From positions 21,873 through 85,872 of the forward strand of contig DAIDEE010000060.1 in NCBI GenBank assembly GCA_027308685.1: 64,000 bases of DNA, written 5' to 3'. A program made the position numbers and the translations under genes. Shown in pieces: positions 27,595 to 35,663 of this stretch. Position 1 is the stretch's first letter. The number at the start of each line of letters is the position of its first letter. The stretch comes from Acidocella sp. (GTDB lineage Bacteria; Pseudomonadota; Alphaproteobacteria; Acetobacterales; Acetobacteraceae). The notes under the pieces were generated by a model. That model was not told the DNA's origin. It ran no database searches and saw only the letters and a program-made list of their open reading frames with translations.

Positions 27595-29028
27595 ATGTTG
27601 CAGCCCAAGCCAAAATCGAATGTCCTGGAGAAACGTGCGGAGATCATCGCCGGTTTGAAGGCAGTTTTGCCGGAACGGGCGGTGATTGGCGATGATGTTT
27701 CGCTGAAACCTTATGAAACTGACGGTTTGAGCGCTTATAAACAGATGCCGCTGGCCGTGGTTTTGCCCGAGAATGAGGCGCAGGTGGTGGCGGTGATGAA
27801 GTTTTGCCATTTGCACGGGATTCGCATCATCCCGCGTGGGGCCGGTACCTCACTCTCCGGCGGGGCGCTGCCGCTGGCTGATGCAGTGGTGATCGGCATG
27901 ATGCGGATGAATAAAATCCTGGATGTTAATTATGCGGACCGTTACGCCGTGGTGCAACCGGGGGTGACGAATATCGCCATTACCCAGGCGGTGCAGGATG
28001 AGGAATTTTTCTACGCGCCGGATCCGTCCAGCCAGTTGGCCTGTATGATTGGCGGTAACGTGAGCATGAACTCAGGCGGTGCCCATTGCCTGAAATACGG
28101 TGTGACCGCGAATAATCTGCTGGGGTTGCGGATGGTCACCATTGAAGGCGAAGTTCTGGAAATTGGCGGCAAGCATATGGATGCCGCCGGCTATGACTGG
28201 TTGGGGCTGATCACCGGCAGCGAGGGTCAGTTGGGCGTATTGACCGAGGTGACGGTGCGGATATTGCACAGCCCGGAAGGCGCCCGTGCGATGCTGGCGG
28301 GGTTTGCCTCCAACGAAGTGGCCGGTGCCTGTGTCGATGCCATTATTTCGTCGGGCATTATTCCAGTGGCACTGGAGTTCATGGACAAGCCCGCCATTCA
28401 CGCGTGCGAGGATTTTGCCCATGCCGGGTATCCGCTGGATGCCGAGGCGTTGCTGATTATTGAGGTTGAAGGCTCTGAAACGGAGCAGACCGAAATGCTG
28501 GCGCGGATTCGCGATATTTGTGCTGCCTATCACCCGGTTTCGATGCGGGTTTCGCAGACCGCTGAGGAATCGGCGGCGATCTGGAAGGGCCGTAAAGGCG
28601 CGTTTGGTGCGGTTGGCCGGATCAGCCCCGATTATTTGTGCATGGATGGCACCATCCCCACCAGCCAGTTGCCGAATGTGCTCAAGCGCATGCAGCAGAT
28701 GAGCGATGATTATGGGTTGAAGGTTGCCAATATCTTTCATGCGGGCGACGGCAATTTGCATCCGCTGATCATGTTCGATGCCAATGATGTTGAGAGCTTC
28801 CATAAAGCTGAAGCGTTTGGCGCGGATATTTTGAAACTCTGCGTGGAGGTTGGCGGCTGTCTGACCGGCGAGCATGGGGTGGGTATTGAGAAGCGCGACT
28901 TGATGAGCGTGCAATTTACTCCGGCGGAACTGGACCAGCAGCGGCGGATTAAAACCGCGTTCGACCCGGATTGGTTGCTTAACCCCTCGAAGGTGTTTCC
29001 CCTCAGTGGGCTTTCGGCGGCAGCATGA
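27595..29028 (+). CDS. glcD: glycolate oxidase subunit GlcD (FAD-linked oxidase)
   Basis: FAD-binding catalytic subunit oxidising glycolate to glyoxylate. The PCMH-type FAD domain carries IIPRGAGTSLSGGALP near residue 82 and SSQLACMIGGNVSMNSGG; the C-terminal domain ends with HAGDGNLHPLIMF, GGCLTGEHGVGIEK and an NPSKVFP motif. The ATG at 27595 is preferred over 27574 because GGAGGAG lies 8 bases before it. First gene of glcD-glcE-glcF-prpB; glcE starts within its stop (ATGA). Confidence 0.92.
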   Translation: MLQPKPKSNVLEKRAEIIAGLKAVLPERAVIGDDVSLKPYETDGLSAYKQMPLAVVLPENEAQVVAVMKFCHLHGIRIIPRGAGTSLSGGALPLADAVVIGMMRMNKILDVNYADRYAVVQPGVTNIAITQAVQDEEFFYAPDPSSQLACMIGGNVSMNSGGAHCLKYGVTANNLLGLRMVTIEGEVLEIGGKHMDAAGYDWLGLITGSEGQLGVLTEVTVRILHSPEGARAMLAGFASNEVAGACVDAIISSGIIPVALEFMDKPAIHACEDFAHAGYPLDAEALLIIEVEGSETEQTEMLARIRDICAAYHPVSMRVSQTAEESAAIWKGRKGAFGAVGRISPDYLCMDGTIPTSQLPNVLKRMQQMSDDYGLKVANIFHAGDGNLHPLIMFDANDVESFHKAEAFGADILKLCVEVGGCLTGEHGVGIEKRDLMSVQFTPAELDQQRRIKTAFDPDWLLNPSKVFPLSGLSAAA

Positions 29029-30152
29029 TGACGCCTGATACCGAGGAGGCTTTGGCCGCAGTGATCCGCGCCGCCAACGGCCCGCTGCTGGTGCAAGGTA
29101 ACGGTACCAAGTCTGGTATGTTGCGCCCTGTGCAGGCGGCGGCGACGTTGAGCACCAGTAGCCTGTCGGGCATCACTTTGTATGCGCCGAATGAATTGGT
29201 TATGTCTGCCAAGGCGGGCACCAGGTTGAGTGACATCGAAACCGCGTTGGCTGCGGCTGGTCAGCAGATGATTTGTGAGCCGCCGCATATTCATGGCGAC
29301 AACCAGACCATTGGCGGGATTGTGGCGACCAACCTTTCAGGCCCGCGCCGGGTGACAGGCGGGGCGATGCGCGACCATGTGTTGGGGGTGCGGGCGGTAA
29401 ACGGCAGTGGCGAGATTTTGAAATTCGGCGGGCGCGTTCTGAAGAATGTGACGGGGCTGGATGTTGCGAAACTGCTGACCGGAAGTTTTGGTACGTTGGC
29501 GGTGATGACGGAAGTGACCTTTAAGGTTTTACCCGTCTCGGAAGCTACCGGCACGATCGTATTGCGCGGGTTGGATGCTGAGCAGGGCGTTGCGGCTTTG
29601 AGCGCTGGCCTAGGGTCGCCTTTTTTTGTCACCGGTGCGGCTTACTTGCCGGCTGAGAAACAGGCATTGCTGCGGATTGAGGATTTTGCGACGTCGGTGA
29701 AATATCGCACGGAGAAGCTGGCGGCTCAGCTAGGTGCGTATGGTGCGGTGGAGATACTTGGCACTGATGACAGTAAGGCTTTGTGGCGCAATATTCGCGA
29801 CTGCAAATTTTTGGATATCTCCGAAGCTGTGTGGCGGCTTTCTGTGGTGCCATCAGCCGGCCCGGCAATATTGCGGGCACTCGCGCCGCTTGGCGTAACG
29901 GGGTTTCTCGATTGGGGTGGTGGGTTGGTTAATCTTGCTGGCCCAGCTGATCAGGCGACGCATGATGCCGTATGCCAGGCAGCCAGAGCCGCGGGCGGAA
30001 CCTGGTGGCTGATGCAGGCACCCGAACCCTTGCGGACGGTGGTTGATGCGCTACCGCCGGAACCGGAGGCGCTGGCAGCCATTCGAGCGCGGGTGCAGGC
30101 CAGTTTTGACCCACGCGGTATTTTAAACCCCGGCAGATTGCGAGCCGCTTAA
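29025..30152 (+). CDS. glcE: glycolate oxidase subunit GlcE
   Basis: Second FAD-binding subunit. LVQGNGTKSGML near residue 23, LSAKAGTRLSDIE-type PCMH motif (VMSAKAGTRLSDIE) and GGIVATNLSGPRRVTGGAMRDHVLGVRAVNG show the family; GRVLKNVTGLDVAKLLTGSFGTLAVMTEV continues it. Length 375 is typical. It overlaps glcD by 4 bases and glcF begins on the next base after its stop, so the three subunits are made together. Confidence 0.92.
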   Translation: MMTPDTEEALAAVIRAANGPLLVQGNGTKSGMLRPVQAAATLSTSSLSGITLYAPNELVMSAKAGTRLSDIETALAAAGQQMICEPPHIHGDNQTIGGIVATNLSGPRRVTGGAMRDHVLGVRAVNGSGEILKFGGRVLKNVTGLDVAKLLTGSFGTLAVMTEVTFKVLPVSEATGTIVLRGLDAEQGVAALSAGLGSPFFVTGAAYLPAEKQALLRIEDFATSVKYRTEKLAAQLGAYGAVEILGTDDSKALWRNIRDCKFLDISEAVWRLSVVPSAGPAILRALAPLGVTGFLDWGGGLVNLAGPADQATHDAVCQAARAAGGTWWLMQAPEPLRTVVDALPPEPEALAAIRARVQASFDPRGILNPGRLRAA

Positions 30153-31448
30153 ATGCAAACCAACTTCACGACCCAACAATTGCAAAACCCCGAAATTGCG
30201 ATTGCCAATAACATTCTTCGCACTTGCGTGCATTGCGGCATGTGCACTGCAACCTGCCCGACGTTTATTACGTTGGGCGATGAGTTAGACTCACCCCGCG
30301 GGCGGATTTATCTGATTAAGGACATGCTGGAGCATGATCGGCCGGCTTCCGAAGAGGAGGTGCTGCATCTGGATCGGTGCCTCTCGTGCCTGTCGTGCAT
30401 GACAACTTGTCCCTCGGGTGTGGATTACATGCATCTGGTGGATCATGCGCGGGTGCATATCAATGAGACCTACAAACGGCCTTTGACTGACCGTCTGCTC
30501 CGGAATGTGCTGGCGCAGATTCTGCCGTACCCGAAACGGATGCGGGCGGCACTTGGTATGGCACGGTTGGGTAAGCCGTTTGCCGCGTTACTGCCCGGGC
30601 AGAGCTTGTTGGTAAAGCGGCTGCGCGCGATGTTGAATTTGGCACCGGCTAAAATGCCGGAGGCGCAATCACTTGGCGGCACCGTTCATAAAGCCATTGG
30701 TGAAATCAAGGGCCGGGTGGCATTGCTGGCCGGTTGCGCCCAGCAGGCGATTGGTCCTTCGATCAACACGGCGACGATTGAACTGCTCAACCGTCTTGGC
30801 ATTGAGGTGGTGATTCCAGCGGCGGCGGGCTGTTGTGGGGCGTTGGTGCACCACATGGGCCGCCATGAGGAAGCGCTGGAAGCGGCGCGGCGCAATGTGG
30901 CGGCCTGGAGTGAAGGGCCTGAATTTGACGCGATTATTGTGAATACCTCTGGCTGTGGCACGGTTTTGAAGGATTACGGCTTCATGCTCCGCAGCGACCC
31001 TATGGCTGCGAAAGCCGCCGCGGTATCGGCAAAGAGCCAGGATATATCAGAATATCTTTTGAAAATATATCAACCGACCCAGGCGGCACCCGCCATGACG
31101 GTGGCGTACCATGCGGCGTGCTCATTGCAGCATGGCCAGAAAATTACCAGTGCTCCAAAAAACTTGTTACGCAAGGCTGGCTTTCATGTGGTGGAGCCGA
31201 AGGACCCGCATTTATGCTGTGGCTCTGCTGGAACTTACAATATTATGCAGCCGGATATCGCGGCCAGTCTGCGTCGCCGTAAGCTTGATACATTGAAGGC
31301 AAAATCGCCGGATGTGATAGCGGCCGGTAATATCGGGTGCCTGACGCAACTTGCCGGTGATGGTGTACCTACGGTGCATATTGTGGAACTTTTGAATTGG
31401 ATGGCCGGTGGCAGCAAGCCGGCGGCTTTGAATGGAGTTAACAAATGA
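30153..31448 (+). CDS. glcF: glycolate oxidase iron-sulfur subunit GlcF
   Basis: Electron-transfer subunit with two 4Fe-4S clusters: CVHCGMCTATCP near residue 25 and CLSCLSCMTTCP near residue 78. Two CCG-type cysteine-rich domains follow (GCCGALVHHMG and LCCGSAGTYNIMQ) that bind quinone-linked redox centres in this family. Length 431 fits. It starts directly after glcE and overlaps prpB by 4 bases. Confidence 0.93.
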   Translation: MQTNFTTQQLQNPEIAIANNILRTCVHCGMCTATCPTFITLGDELDSPRGRIYLIKDMLEHDRPASEEEVLHLDRCLSCLSCMTTCPSGVDYMHLVDHARVHINETYKRPLTDRLLRNVLAQILPYPKRMRAALGMARLGKPFAALLPGQSLLVKRLRAMLNLAPAKMPEAQSLGGTVHKAIGEIKGRVALLAGCAQQAIGPSINTATIELLNRLGIEVVIPAAAGCCGALVHHMGRHEEALEAARRNVAAWSEGPEFDAIIVNTSGCGTVLKDYGFMLRSDPMAAKAAAVSAKSQDISEYLLKIYQPTQAAPAMTVAYHAACSLQHGQKITSAPKNLLRKAGFHVVEPKDPHLCCGSAGTYNIMQPDIAASLRRRKLDTLKAKSPDVIAAGNIGCLTQLAGDGVPTVHIVELLNWMAGGSKPAALNGVNK

Positions 31449-32359
31449 CTTATTTGCTTGGGCGCGATATTGCGCATGTTTCGGCTGGTGCGCGATTCCG
31501 GGCTTTGTTGGATCGCCCTGGTATTTTGGGGATTCCAGGGACTCATAATGGGATTGCCGCGCAGCAAGCGAAAGCCGCTGGGTTTGAAGCCTGTTATCTC
31601 TCCGGTGCTGCAATGACGGCCTCGATGGGGTTGCCGGATTTAGGGATTATAACGGTAGACGATGTTTGCTTCTTCATCCGCCAAGTCACGCGCGCATCTG
31701 GCCTGCCGGTTTTGGTGGATGGTGATACCGGGTACGGTGAAGCGCTTAACGTGATGAATATGGTGCGCAGTTTTGAAGATGCCGGGGCAGCCGCCGTGCA
31801 TTTGGAAGACCAGATTCTGCCGAAGAAATGTGGTCATCTGAACGATAAAAAATTGGCAACGCCGCAGGATATGGCAAACAAGGTGGCAGCTGCGGCCCAT
31901 GCGCGTCGCCACTTGTATATTATCGCCCGTACCGATGCCGCGGCCAGCGAAGGCATGGACGGTGCCGTTGCGCGCGCCAAACTATATATGGAAGCGGGTG
32001 CCGACGCGATTTTCCCTGAGGCTATGAATACCGAGGAGATGTTCCGCGAGTTTGCCTCCCGGATGCCAGGCGTGCCGTTGCTCGCCAATATGACCGAATT
32101 TGGCCGCACGCCATTTTATACCAAGCAGCAATTCGAGGATTTTGGTTATAAAATGGTGATCTGGCCGGTGACATCCTTACGGGTTACCGCCAAGGCCAGC
32201 GAAAGATTATATGCCGCCATCGCACGCGACGGCGGGGCGCATAATTGCGTGGATCAGATGCTTACCCGTGCCGATTTATATGAAACGATTGGCTACGCGG
32301 CGTTCGAGGCTTTGGATGCCAGCATCGTGAAAACCGTAGTTCCCGAACCGATCGTTTGA
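31445..32359 (+). CDS. prpB: 2-methylisocitrate lyase (isocitrate lyase/PEP mutase family)
   Basis: Would cleave 2-methylisocitrate to pyruvate and succinate. The short PrpB form (304 residues) is clear: YLSGAAMTASMGLPDLG near residue 52, metal-binding VDGDTGYGE, catalytic Cys in KKCGH near residue 126, FPEAM, and LANMTEFG. The active-site loop reads KKCGH as in isocitrate lyase rather than the KRCGH of E. coli PrpB, so a related C-C lyase giving glyoxylate is a possible alternative given the glcDEF context. It overlaps glcF (ATGA) and is 11 kb from prpCD. Its 3' 84 bases overlap the convergent hydrolase gene. Confidence 0.78.
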   Translation: MTYLLGRDIAHVSAGARFRALLDRPGILGIPGTHNGIAAQQAKAAGFEACYLSGAAMTASMGLPDLGIITVDDVCFFIRQVTRASGLPVLVDGDTGYGEALNVMNMVRSFEDAGAAAVHLEDQILPKKCGHLNDKKLATPQDMANKVAAAAHARRHLYIIARTDAAASEGMDGAVARAKLYMEAGADAIFPEAMNTEEMFREFASRMPGVPLLANMTEFGRTPFYTKQQFEDFGYKMVIWPVTSLRVTAKASERLYAAIARDGGAHNCVDQMLTRADLYETIGYAAFEALDASIVKTVVPEPIV

Positions 32360-33238
32360 GATTTCCTCGTTGGTGACGCCGGTGTTCCGGACGTTATGCT
32401 GGATGAATTCATCCAGCACCCGGTTGAAGGCTTCCGGGTACTCCCAGAACATCATGCGGCCACCAAACACCACAGATTTTGCTTCGGGTAAAATTGTTTT
32501 AAGGTAACGCTCAGCTTTCTCTGCCCAATGCTGGGCGATAATGTAGAGAGTGGGCCTGGTGCGGGAGACCGCGATGGCTGAAGCTAAATCATCGGAGAAC
32601 ATGCAAGATGCAAAAAGTTGGGCCGCGATCAAAGGTGGTGTTTTAAGGGCTTGAGCAATCATCCAGCTGAGCTCGTGGAATTCTAAATTACGTTGGACGA
32701 GCACGGTCTCGATATAGTGCCGCAGATATTGGGCGTGTCCTCTGACGTCGCGCAGATACAGCGTGTGCACCGCTGAAACTTCCTCAAGTGAAGCCTCTAC
32801 CCAAATATCCTTTTCAAATGAGAGGCTGCGCGGCGGTTTGTCGATGGAAACATGTGCGGCCACTGCCTGGGCCCCCTTCAGCTTCACATACCCAAGGCTG
32901 GTGTGGCAACCTGCTGCCCAACCGATTAAAACCGGATGTTTTACCTGCAACGTGTCGAGTAGTTTTACGAGATCCTCAGCGTGTGACAGATAGTCATTAC
33001 CCTCCTGTGAGTGACTTGAGGCGCCCTGGCTACGAGGGTCGTACGTAATAACACGATATTTTTTAGAGAGAGGGCCGATTTGCTTCTCAAACACGTTTTT
33101 AGAGAAGGTCCACCCTGGGATGAGCACGATCGTCTGCCCGGCACCTTGGTCTATGAAGGAAAGCTCCACCCCGGGGGCGACTGCAACGCGCCCATCCTCC
33201 TTAAGCGAGGATAAATGACCATATTCCATGGTAGTCAT
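32276..33238 (-). CDS. alpha/beta-hydrolase-fold protein lacking catalytic Ser and His
   Basis: The alpha/beta-hydrolase fold is clear: oxyanion-region LIPGWTFSKNVFEKQ near residue 42, YDPRSQGASSHS, and a C-terminal MMFWEYPEAFNRVLDEFI helix. At the nucleophile elbow the sequence reads GWAAGC where GxSxG is expected, so Ser is Ala. The usual catalytic His site reads GGRMMFW. Both key residues thus look absent. The ATG at 33238 has AGGGA 9 bases upstream; the longer frame to 33343 begins in an A+T-rich leader. The last 28 residues lie antisense to prpB. Probably a non-enzymatic or altered homologue. Confidence 0.7.
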   Translation of the reverse strand: MTTMEYGHLSSLKEDGRVAVAPGVELSFIDQGAGQTIVLIPGWTFSKNVFEKQIGPLSKKYRVITYDPRSQGASSHSQEGNDYLSHAEDLVKLLDTLQVKHPVLIGWAAGCHTSLGYVKLKGAQAVAAHVSIDKPPRSLSFEKDIWVEASLEEVSAVHTLYLRDVRGHAQYLRHYIETVLVQRNLEFHELSWMIAQALKTPPLIAAQLFASCMFSDDLASAIAVSRTRPTLYIIAQHWAEKAERYLKTILPEAKSVVFGGRMMFWEYPEAFNRVLDEFIQHNVRNTGVTNEEISNDRFGNYGFHDAGIQSLERRVANRFI

Positions 33239-33431
33239 GTCAGGTGTCCCTTTTGAGATTATAAGACCCAATACTATTGGAAAGTTTATGAAAAATTTCC
33301 GATTGTTCAGATAGTCTTCAAATTTAGATGTTTTATACCACAAATTAATCGATCGTTGGAGTCAAAATGTCGCCAAATCTTGATTTTTTAAGGATTAGCC
33401 TCTCTCAAAAAGGGTACTTTAAGTAAAAACA

Positions 33432-34514
33432 ATGGCTTCCTGGTTTATTGGATCAGAGATTTATCGTTTGCCGGTGTTCCAACCGCCGCATCCGTTGGCG
33501 GTTCCACGGGTCATGCTGGTGCATGATATTTGCTGTGCGTTAAATTGGCTTCCTCCGAGTAAATATCTGGAAAGTTCGGTGGCAAGCCTCGCCGAGCTGA
33601 AAATTTTTCATGTGCCGGATTACATTTCGGCTTTGCAACAGGCGGAGGTTGAACAATCGTTGCCGCTTGCGATGCAGGCTCGATACAGAATAGGCATTGA
33701 TTCCAATGCTATTCACCCGGCGGTGTTTCGTCGCCCTGCAACTTCTGCGGGAGGAGCTTTGATGGCAGTGTCCCTGACGGCCGACGGCGGGGTGGTTTAT
33801 GCGCCGGGGGTTGGTAATCATCACGGTATGCCAGATCGCGCCAGCGGTTTTTGTTTTGTGAATGATATTGCGCTGGGGATTTTGCGGTGGCGTGCGTTGG
33901 GGGTTCGAAGGGTGGTTTATCTCGACCTTGATGCTCACCACGGCGACGGGGTGGAGGCTGCTTTCGCCAACGACCCTGATGTTTTAACGATCTCAGTCCA
34001 TGAGGCAGGCCGTTGGCCCCGGACTGGCACGGTGAGCAACCCAGGGTGTGGGATTTGGAATTTTCCGGTTCCGGCGGGGTTTAGCGATACGGAATTGCGG
34101 TTTTTGCTCGAAGCGAAAATAGTGCCGCTCATTGAGGCTCATGCTCCGGAAGCGGTGATTTTGCTGCCCGGGGCGGATGCTCTGGAGGATGACCCGATGA
34201 GTAGGCTATCACTTTCGAATAACGCGTTGTGGGACGCTGTCCGGGCGGTGCGCGGGTTGGCGCCCAGGCTGGCTGTGTTTGGTGGTGGCGGATATAACCC
34301 TTACAGTCTGGCGCGCTGCTGGACTGGCGTCTGGGCGATTTTGAATGATATTGAAATCCCGCATGGTTTGCCTCCGGCCGTGCAGGCATTGCTGCGGGGC
34401 GTGGCATATTTCAGGGCGGCGGGGAGAAACCCCCCGGCGCGGTGGTTTGAACAAATGCGTGACGCGCCGGCTGAAGGGCCGGTGCGCGACGAGGTAAAGG
34501 GTTTATGCGTATGA
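33432..34514 (+). CDS. histone-deacetylase-like (AcuC/acetylpolyamine amidohydrolase) enzyme
   Basis: Zinc deacetylase fold acting on acetyl-lysine or acetylated small amines. Active-site features are complete: GNHHGMPD near residue 128 (the HH pair), YLDLDAHHGDGVE near residue 163 (Asp and His zinc ligands), the zinc Asp in PGADALEDDP near residue 248, and the catalytic Tyr in GGGGYNP. The 360-residue length suits bacterial class II-type HDAC homologues. It overlaps the DUF192 gene by 10 bases. The natural substrate is unknown. Confidence 0.87.
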   Translation: MASWFIGSEIYRLPVFQPPHPLAVPRVMLVHDICCALNWLPPSKYLESSVASLAELKIFHVPDYISALQQAEVEQSLPLAMQARYRIGIDSNAIHPAVFRRPATSAGGALMAVSLTADGGVVYAPGVGNHHGMPDRASGFCFVNDIALGILRWRALGVRRVVYLDLDAHHGDGVEAAFANDPDVLTISVHEAGRWPRTGTVSNPGCGIWNFPVPAGFSDTELRFLLEAKIVPLIEAHAPEAVILLPGADALEDDPMSRLSLSNNALWDAVRAVRGLAPRLAVFGGGGYNPYSLARCWTGVWAILNDIEIPHGLPPAVQALLRGVAYFRAAGRNPPARWFEQMRDAPAEGPVRDEVKGLCV

Positions 34515-34987
34515 GATTAGCGTTGTTGGCGGCGGTTTTGGTGATGGTAACGGCTATTGCGCACGCCGAATCGGATGATCCAACGGGCCCGCAGCCGAAA
34601 TTGCCGACCGAGCAACTCACGATTATTTCCAGTGACGGCAAGAGCCACGTATTCAACGTGGAAGTGGCCGTAACCACGCAGCAACAAGATACCGGCTTGA
34701 TGTTCCGTTCAGTTGTGCCCGCTGATACAGGCATGTTGTTTCCCTGGCCGCATCCGCAAGTTTCTGAAATGTGGATGAAAAACACCATATCTCCCCTCGA
34801 TATGGTGTTTATCGGTGCAGACGGGACCATCAAGGCCATCGCCGAGAATACGGTACCTTACAGTTTGCGCGACATCTCTAGCGGCGTACCGGTTTTGGCC
34901 ACTTTGGAGTTGCAGGCGGGCATCACTGCGGCTGAGAATATCAATGTTGGCGACAAGGTGATTGCCAAGCAGTTCTCCGGCGGCTAA
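34505..34987 (+). CDS. secreted DUF192 protein
   Basis: Exported small beta-barrel-like protein. Signal peptide [21 protein letters not shown] then the DUF192 core: [43 protein letters not shown], and a C-terminal [11 protein letters not shown]. Family members are widespread and of uncertain function. It starts within the end of the HDAC-like gene and is followed 14 bases later by tRNA-Pro. Confidence 0.85.
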   Translation: MRMRLALLAAVLVMVTAIAHAESDDPTGPQPKLPTEQLTIISSDGKSHVFNVEVAVTTQQQDTGLMFRSVVPADTGMLFPWPHPQVSEMWMKNTISPLDMVFIGADGTIKAIAENTVPYSLRDISSGVPVLATLELQAGITAAENINVGDKVIAKQFSGG

Positions 34988-35001
34988 GCCGTGCCCCATG
35001 G

Positions 35002-35078
35002 CGGGGCGTGGCGCAGCCTGGTAGCGCGCTTGTTTTGGGTACAAGAGGCCCCCGGTTCGAATCCGGGCGCCCCGACCA
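35002..35078 (+). tRNA. tRNA-Pro (anticodon TGG)
   Basis: Cloverleaf: acceptor CGGGGCG / CGCCCCG, anticodon stem CTTGT / ACAAG with loop TTTGGGT (anticodon TGG), T-arm GGTTCGAATCC, discriminator A and an encoded CCA. Length 77. Confidence 0.97.
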
Positions 35079-35094
35079 TATAAGGAATTACAGT

Positions 35095-35400
35095 ATGCGA
35101 GCACGTATTTTTCTTCCTCCTCGGTCGGCCATGCAGTCTGGTACGGCCAAAACGCATCGCTGGATCTTTGAATTTGAGCCGAACGCCGCCAAAATTAGGG
35201 ATACGTTGATGGGTTGGACCGGTAGCGATGATATGTTGAGCCAAGTGCGCTTGAGCTTCGATACCAGAGAGGCCGCGGTTGCTTATGCCGAGGCACACGG
35301 GATTTTGTATGATCTGGAAATTCCAACCGTGCGTGTAACCAAGCCCAAAGCCTATGCTGACAATTTCCGTGCCGACCGCAAGGAAAACTGGACTCACTAA
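35095..35400 (+). CDS. NADH-quinone oxidoreductase accessory subunit, NDUFS4-like (ETC complex I subunit)
   Basis: Homologue of the mitochondrial 18-kDa complex I subunit, a supernumerary subunit characteristic of Alphaproteobacteria. Signature: MRARIFLPPRSAMQSG, WIFEFEP, LMGWTGSDDMLSQVRLSFDTREAAVAYAE and a C-terminal YADNFRADRKENWTH. 101 residues is typical. The ATG has AAGGA 8 bases upstream; the frame upstream of it runs through tRNA-Pro and is spurious. It lies between two tRNA genes. Confidence 0.9.
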   Translation: MRARIFLPPRSAMQSGTAKTHRWIFEFEPNAAKIRDTLMGWTGSDDMLSQVRLSFDTREAAVAYAEAHGILYDLEIPTVRVTKPKAYADNFRADRKENWTH

Positions 35401-35410
35401 CCCGCCTTCA

Positions 35411-35487
35411 GCGCCCTTAGCTCAGATGGATAGAGCACGAGACTTCTAATCTTGAGGCCGGTGGTTCGACTCCACCAGGGCGCGCCA
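35411..35487 (+). tRNA. tRNA-Arg (anticodon TCT)
   Basis: Acceptor GCGCCCT / AGGGCGC, anticodon stem CGAGA / TCTTG with loop CTTCTAA (anticodon TCT), T-arm GGTTCGACTCC, encoded CCA. Length 77. Confidence 0.97.
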
Positions 35488-35663
35488 AAAAAATATAACA
35501 ATATCACTGCCGCGCGGCAAGCGGCTACTGAGCATGGTGATAACGCAGCACGCTTGGCTCTTAGGTCATATGCCGTAACTAAAGTCATAGAATAACGCTT
35601 ATATATTCAGTGGTGTTTCGTCTGATAAACCAAGACGCCTGATGCTCGGTTAGCGCCCCTTGT

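Noticed and set aside
28072..28914. 280-codon minus-strand frame within glcD
   Set aside because: Fully antisense to a well-conserved GlcD; His/Gln-rich shadow without family features.
35008..35094. Upstream extension of the NDUFS4-like gene
   Set aside because: Runs through tRNA-Pro; the ATG at 35095 has its own AAGGA.
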